Shown here: piece by piece, positions 5,730-9,186 of the stretch
How positions within the stretch are numbered: position 1 is the first letter of the stretch
How the letters are laid out: each line of letters opens with the position of its first letter
Assembly (NCBI GenBank): GCA_020851015.1
Contig: JADZDN010000279.1
Location: forward strand, 1-9,186
Reading direction: 5' to 3'
Length of the DNA: 9,186 bases
Origin: Alphaproteobacteria bacterium
GTDB lineage: Bacteria; Pseudomonadota; Alphaproteobacteria; JAEULC01
The notes under the pieces: generated by a model
Database searches by the model: none
Told to the model about the DNA's origin: nothing
The model's input: only the letters and a program-made list of their open reading frames with translations
Made by a program: the position numbers and the translations under genes

Positions 5730-7019
5730 TCAATAGAGCGCCCGGGGAATTGCCAGGCACAGGTCGGGAAATGCGGAAATCAACGCGAGCACGGCGACGA
5801 TCGCGCCGATGAAGGGGATGCTGGCCCGGGTGAACTCGGCGACCGTCGTGCCGAGCACGCCATTGGCCAGGAACATCAGGATGCCTACGGGCGGCGTGAC
5901 CGAGCCCAGCGTCAGGTTCACGACGACGATGACGCCGATATGCACCGGGTCGATCCCCAGACGCAGCGCGATCGGGTGGATCAGCGGCACCAGGATGATC
6001 ATCGCCGGGATGGTTTCCAGGAACGTCCCCACGAGCAGCAGGATGACGTTGACGGCCAGGATCACCGTGTACTTGTCGTTGGTGTGCGACAGCACGAGCT
6101 GCGTGACCTGCTGCGGGATCATCTCCCAGGTCAGGTAGAACGCGAAGGCGGTGGAGAAGCACACGATCAGCATCAGCGACGCGGTCGTTTCCATCGTCTC
6201 TGCGATGGCGCGGCCGATGTCGCCCAGGCGCAGCTCGCGATAGACCACGAAACCGAAGAACAGGCCGATCAGGACCAGGACGCCGCCGGCCTCGGTCGGC
6301 GTGAAGACGCCATAGCGTATGCCGACGACGATGAAGATCGGCATCGCCAGCGCCAGCGACGCGCGGCGCAATGCCAGCCGCATGCGGCGCACGCGGCTGG
6401 GCCAATCCGCGGCCGGCGGCGTGGTCCGCAGGCGGTCGTAGCCTTTGATCTTGGTGACGACGTGCACCACGGTCACCAGCGCGACGCACATCAAGAGCCC
6501 GGGAACGATCCCGGCGGCGAAGAGCTGGCCGATCGAGGTCTCGGTCATCGCGCCATAGAGGATGAAGCCGATCCCCGGCGGAATGATCGGCGTGATTACT
6601 GCCGAGCTGGCGATGATCGCCGACACGAAGGCGCGCGGATAGCCCTGGTTCACCATCGGCTGGCCGACCAGCTTCGCCTGCATCGCCGCGTCGGCGGCGG
6701 CGGAAGCGGATATGCCGCCCATCAGCGTCGCCATGATGACGTTGACCTTGCCCAGCCCGCCCACGGTCCGTCCCACCAGCGCATCGGCCAGGTCGAACAG
6801 GCGCTGCGACACGCCGGCCATGTTCAGGATCGATGCCGCGAAGATGAACAGCGGGATCGCCAGCAGCGGATAGGAACCAAACGACGACTGGATCTTCTGG
6901 ACGAAGGCCTCGTGCGGCACGCCGTCGGCGAAAATGAAGAACCACAGCGCCGAGGCGCCGAGCGCGGTGCCCACCGGCGCGCCCAGGCACATCGCCACCA
7001 CCAGCACGATCAGCGGCAT
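5730..7019 (-). CDS. dctM: TRAP transporter large membrane subunit (DctM family)
   Basis: From the ATG at 7019 the protein has 429 residues, the family's usual length, and is made of many hydrophobic segments (roughly 12-13 helices). Family marks include P-L-F-I-F-A-A near 56-62, the G-G-I-S-A-S-A-A-A-D loop (101-110), I-I-P-P-G-I (145-150), the F-T-P-T-E-A-G segment (239-245) and T-P-P-V-G near 375-379. This subunit is the sodium-driven transport channel of tripartite ATP-independent periplasmic transporters, working with DctQ and the binding protein DctP in the inner membrane. Two in-frame ATGs exist. The one at 7028 has no room for a ribosome site, while the one at 7019 has AGGAA 9 nt upstream and overlaps the dctQ stop as TGATG, a classic coupled start. 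An open reading frame continues far upstream of this start, but it is the antisense-of-frame shadow of dctQ. Confidence 0.95.
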   Translation of the reverse strand: MPLIVLVVAMCLGAPVGTALGASALWFFIFADGVPHEAFVQKIQSSFGSYPLLAIPLFIFAASILNMAGVSQRLFDLADALVGRTVGGLGKVNVIMATLMGGISASAAADAAMQAKLVGQPMVNQGYPRAFVSAIIASSAVITPIIPPGIGFILYGAMTETSIGQLFAAGIVPGLLMCVALVTVVHVVTKIKGYDRLRTTPPAADWPSRVRRMRLALRRASLALAMPIFIVVGIRYGVFTPTEAGGVLVLIGLFFGFVVYRELRLGDIGRAIAETMETTASLMLIVCFSTAFAFYLTWEMIPQQVTQLVLSHTNDKYTVILAVNVILLLVGTFLETIPAMIILVPLIHPIALRLGIDPVHIGVIVVVNLTLGSVTPPVGILMFLANGVLGTTVAEFTRASIPFIGAIVAVLALISAFPDLCLAIPRALY

Positions 7020-7492
7020 CAAGTCCATTTCCTGATCCCGTGCGCCAGCCGCGCCAGCGACGCCAAGCCGAACCACGCCAGCGGCAGGTAGAACACGCCG
7101 ACCGAGATGCGCAGGATCGACGTGGGGTTGTCGAAGTTTACGTAGATCTGCTTGATCGAATAGGCGGCGACCATGGCGAGCACGACCGCCTCGATCAGCC
7201 CGCCAGCCGCCAGGAACCAGCGCCGCAGCGTGCGGTTCCTGATGTCGAACGGCGAGAACATCCGCGGATGCCCGTCCGTGTCGTAGAGCAGCGCGCCGCC
7301 GAACAGGCAGCTCCAGCAGAAGGCGATCGCCGCCACTTCGCTGGTCCAGGACGACGGCATGTGGGAGATGTAGCGGGTGACCACGCCCCACAGGACGCAG
7401 ACGATGATCGTGATCGTGCCGAGGGCCGCGACGGTCCGCTCGGTCGCGCGCATCGCGGCCCACAAGCCCGTCGCGGGCGACCCCGGCGGCAT
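7019..7492 (-). CDS. dctQ: TRAP transporter small membrane subunit (DctQ family)
   Basis: This 157-residue protein has about four hydrophobic segments (near 20-37, 47-70, 90-112 and 128-148), the typical DctQ topology. After the first helix the family's R-Y then W-x-x-E pattern appears as V-T-R-Y and S-S-W-T-S-E, followed by a W-S-C-L-F-G-G-A helix and a short loop containing H-P-R-M. DctQ bridges DctP and DctM in the inner membrane. The ATG at 7492 is preferred to the GTG at 7498 because AGG lies 7 nt before the ATG but only 1 nt before the GTG. It follows dctP by 49 nt and overlaps dctM by one base (TGATG). Small TRAP subunits diverge fast, so identity rests on topology and position as well as motifs. 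Confidence 0.93.
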   Translation of the reverse strand: MPPGSPATGLWAAMRATERTVAALGTITIIVCVLWGVVTRYISHMPSSWTSEVAAIAFCWSCLFGGALLYDTDGHPRMFSPFDIRNRTLRRWFLAAGGLIEAVVLAMVAAYSIKQIYVNFDNPTSILRISVGVFYLPLAWFGLASLARLAHGIRKWT

Positions 7493-7541
7493 GGTCACGC
7501 CTGGCCGTCTGCGAAGCGGATGCTCTCTCTAGCCGTGCGAA

Positions 7542-8540
7542 TTACTTGCCCCGCAGGATGCCCTGCACGCGGTCGTACAGGCCTGGCGTCCAGTTCGTGA
7601 ACCCGGCATAGACCGCGGCGGTGGCCTTCTGGAACTCCTCCGGCTTCTCGATCGCGACGATCGTGACGCCGGCCTTCTTCAGGTCGGCTTGCACCGAGGT
7701 TTCCTTTTCCAGGGTGAGCTTCATCAGCGCATCGCCCGATGCGCGGGCCTCCTTTACCAGGATCTCGCGCTGCTGATCGGTCATCTTGTTGAACACCCCC
7801 GCGTTCATGCTGATGCCGAGGAAGGCGGCGAAATGGCCGGTCAGCGAGACGAACTTGCGGACCTCCTGCAGCCGGTTGCCGTAGATCGTCGGAATCGGCG
7901 CCTCGGCCGCGTCGACGACATCCTGCGACAGGCCGGTATAGACCTCCGACCATTGCAGGGTGACCGGGCGGGCGCCCAGCGCCTCGAACGTCTTCACGTA
8001 CATCGGGATCGGCGGCACGCGGATCGACAGGCCGCGGAAGTCCTGGACCTGCTTGATGGCGCGGTTGGCGACGACATGCCGGCTGCCGATATACCAGTTG
8101 AACGCCAGCGGCATGATGCCGCGCTCGCGCGCCTTCTCCACCAGCTCCTTGTAGAAGGGCGAGTCGAGCAGGCGGGCGAACTCGGCCGGGTCCTTCATCA
8201 GGTAGGGGCCCTGGAGCACGCCGAAATCGGGCACGAAGTCGCCGATATAGCCGGCATCGGTCAGCGTGATGATGTTGCCGCCCTGCTTGACCAGCTCGAG
8301 CATTTCCTTGTTCGGGCCAAGCTGCTCGCCGGGGAAGACGGCGATCTTGATCTGCCCGTTCGAGGCCTTGCCGACGTTGAGCGCGAACTGCTCCGCGGCA
8401 ACGTTGAACGGCTCGGTCGGCGCCAGGTTGTGCGCGAAGCGCAGGGTCACCTGCTGGGCATTCGCGCCACCCGGCGATCCCGCCGCCAGGGCCAGAACCG
8501 CCGCACCGCCGACCATCGCCGTCAAGCTGAACTTGCGCAT
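7542..8540 (-). CDS. dctP: TRAP transporter substrate-binding protein (DctP family)
   Basis: This 332-residue protein starts with a signal peptide (M-R-K, hydrophobic core, likely cut after A28 in A-N-A then Q-Q) and is the periplasmic solute receptor of the TRAP system. Family features are V-T-L-R-F-A-H at the mature N-terminus, F-P-G-E-Q-L-G (69-75), G-S-R154 before V-V-A-N, and L-S-I-R174-V-P-P. The last holds the conserved arginine that in SiaP/DctP proteins salt-bridges the substrate's carboxylate. V-Y-T-G-L-S-Q-D-V-V-D-A-A-E (200-213) completes the pattern. The substrate is therefore probably an organic or sugar acid but cannot be named. An upstream in-frame start at 8624 exists but would precede the signal peptide with a charged stretch; the ATG at 8540 has GGGGGAG 10 nt upstream. 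It heads dctPQM-cupin and is divergent from the LysR gene. Confidence 0.95.
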   Translation of the reverse strand: MRKFSLTAMVGGAAVLALAAGSPGGANAQQVTLRFAHNLAPTEPFNVAAEQFALNVGKASNGQIKIAVFPGEQLGPNKEMLELVKQGGNIITLTDAGYIGDFVPDFGVLQGPYLMKDPAEFARLLDSPFYKELVEKARERGIMPLAFNWYIGSRHVVANRAIKQVQDFRGLSIRVPPIPMYVKTFEALGARPVTLQWSEVYTGLSQDVVDAAEAPIPTIYGNRLQEVRKFVSLTGHFAAFLGISMNAGVFNKMTDQQREILVKEARASGDALMKLTLEKETSVQADLKKAGVTIVAIEKPEEFQKATAAVYAGFTNWTPGLYDRVQGILRGK

Positions 8541-8690
8541 CGTGTCTTTGCTCCCCCGTTTGCCGCGGTCGCGATCCGTTGCACCCCGAGGGCGGCCGGT
8601 CGACGATCCACAGGCCAGTAGCAATTCTTACCACTTGACCCGGCGGCCCCGTATCACGGAAAAATCTTTCGTCTTGCCCAAGGTGGATTT
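8541..8690. promoter_or_regulatory. Divergent promoter region between dctP and the LysR gene
   Basis: This 150-bp region separates divergent starts and should hold both promoters and the LysR operator. Seen in it are the dctP ribosome site (CTCCCCC on the + strand, 8551-8557), an interrupted dyad GTA-GC-AATT-CT-TAC at 8618-8631, a TTGACC at 8635-8640 usable as a weak -35 for the LysR gene, a GAAA-N4-TTTC dyad at 8659-8670, and AGGTGG at 8681-8686 as the LysR ribosome site. No -10 element is convincing on either strand. Divergent LysR genes usually regulate their neighbour from such a region. Confidence 0.55.
8618..8631. promoter_or_regulatory. Candidate LysR operator dyad
   Basis: The 14 bases GTAGCAATTCTTAC form a dyad with outer arms GTA and TAC and a central AATT; two base pairs on each side mismatch. 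It lies near the middle of the divergent intergenic region. It is T-N10-A rather than the classic T-N11-A of LysR boxes, so the assignment is weak. Confidence 0.22.
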
Positions 8691-9186
8691 ATGCAAAGCC
8701 TGCGCAGCCTGATCGCCTCGCCGAGCGGCCTGTTCGCCTTCGAGGCCGCGGCGCGGCTCGGCTCGTTCACCGCCGCGGGGCGCGAATTGAACGTCACCCA
8801 GGCGGCGATCTCGTTCGCCGTGAAGCAATTGGAGCAGGCGCTGGGCGTGGCGCTGTTCCTGCGCCATCACAAGCGCATCGAGCTCAGCGACGTCGGCGAG
8901 CGCTTCTTCCACGACGTGGCGATCGGGCTCAACCATATCCGTCGCTCGGCCGAGGAACTGAACCGCCAGCGGCGCGACCGGCACGTCACGATCTCGGTGT
9001 CGACCGGGTTCGCCACGTTCTGGATGATGCCGCGGCTGGGGAATTTCCGCGCCGCGCACCCCGACATCGAGCTGCGCCTGCTGACCAGCGACAAGGACGT
9101 CGACCTGCTGGCGGAGGATATCGACCTGGGCATGCGGCGCGGCGACGGCGCCTGGCCGGACTACAGCGCGGCGCTGCTGGCGCCCG
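8691..9186 (+). CDS. LysR-family transcriptional regulator, GcvA-like (5' part)
   Basis: The first 165 residues are in the window and the frame is open to the edge. Residues about 10-70 form the winged helix-turn-helix: L-F-A-F-E-A-A-A-R-L-G-S-F-T-A-A, then N-V-T-Q-A-A-I-S recognition helix and L-E-Q-A-L-G-V-A-L-F. A linker helix follows, and from about 100 the effector-binding domain begins (V-T-I-S-V-S-T-G-F-A, W-M-M-P-R-L, and D-I-D-L-G-M-R-R-G-D-G-x-W). The last motif and the linker resemble the GcvA-type subgroup. It binds DNA as a tetramer and probably controls the divergent dctPQM-cupin operon in response to the transported compound. AGGTGG 4 nt before the ATG supports the start. Regulation of the TRAP operon is inferred from position only. 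Confidence 0.92.
   Translation, partial: MQSLRSLIASPSGLFAFEAAARLGSFTAAGRELNVTQAAISFAVKQLEQALGVALFLRHHKRIELSDVGERFFHDVAIGLNHIRRSAEELNRQRRDRHVTISVSTGFATFWMMPRLGNFRAAHPDIELRLLTSDKDVDLLAEDIDLGMRRGDGAWPDYSAALLAP

Noticed and set aside
5940..7091. A 383-codon + strand open frame opposite dctM
   Set aside because: The composition is rich in Gln, His, Arg and Asp, as expected from the complement of a membrane-protein gene. dctM is clear on the - strand.
7028..7463. Upstream extension of the dctM reading frame into dctQ
   Set aside because: The extended residues are a frame shadow of dctQ. The DctM family start fits the ATG at 7019, so there is no QM fusion.
1..9186. CRISPR arrays, tRNA or rRNA genes, insertion sequences, integrase genes
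   Set aside because: No regularly spaced repeats, RNA gene signatures, transposase or integrase motifs, or terminal inverted repeats were seen.

Overview
The window reads as chromosome of a GC-rich proteobacterium, most likely an alphaproteobacterium. The evidence is strong GC-biased codon use in most genes, a periplasmic TRAP transporter operon with a divergent GcvA-like LysR regulator, and a proteobacterial gabD and gor pair. Genus cannot be settled from the sequence alone. I saw no rRNA or tRNA genes, CRISPR arrays or insertion sequences.

Left part (1-2675, + strand): the last 50 codons of a succinate-semialdehyde dehydrogenase (gabD) are followed after 8 nt by a compact two-gene module. 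The first gene is a RusA-like nuclease with an intact acidic active site. It overlaps by 4 nt (ATGA) a 239-residue protein that looks like a degenerate restriction-endonuclease-like domain joined to a HEPN domain with a perfect R-N-R-A-T-H RNase motif. After another 8 nt comes gor, an NADPH-type glutathione reductase with all catalytic residues. The module is visibly lower in GC (about 50-53% in lines I counted, against about 68% in a gor line) and looks like an accessory cassette placed inside a housekeeping gene string. It is the best candidate here for an undescribed system, perhaps defence or toxin-like.

Middle part (2676-5173, - strand): two exported proteins of unknown function are encoded 4 nt apart, a six-cysteine helical lipoprotein followed by a secreted protein ending in a SHOCT domain. 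They converge on gor across a 27-bp gap holding a GC-rich hairpin. The 154-bp region upstream of the lipoprotein contains an FNR/FixK-type dyad, TTGA-N6-TCAA.

Right part (5174-9186): on the - strand, dctP-dctQ-dctM encode a complete TRAP transporter (periplasmic binding protein, small and large membrane subunits) followed by a cupin with one metal ligand replaced. The dctQ-dctM junction is a TGATG stop-start overlap. Divergently, a LysR-family regulator begins at 8691 and runs off the window end. It probably controls the TRAP-cupin operon from the shared 150-bp intergenic region. The transported substrate is probably an organic acid, judged from the conserved binding arginine, but it cannot be named.
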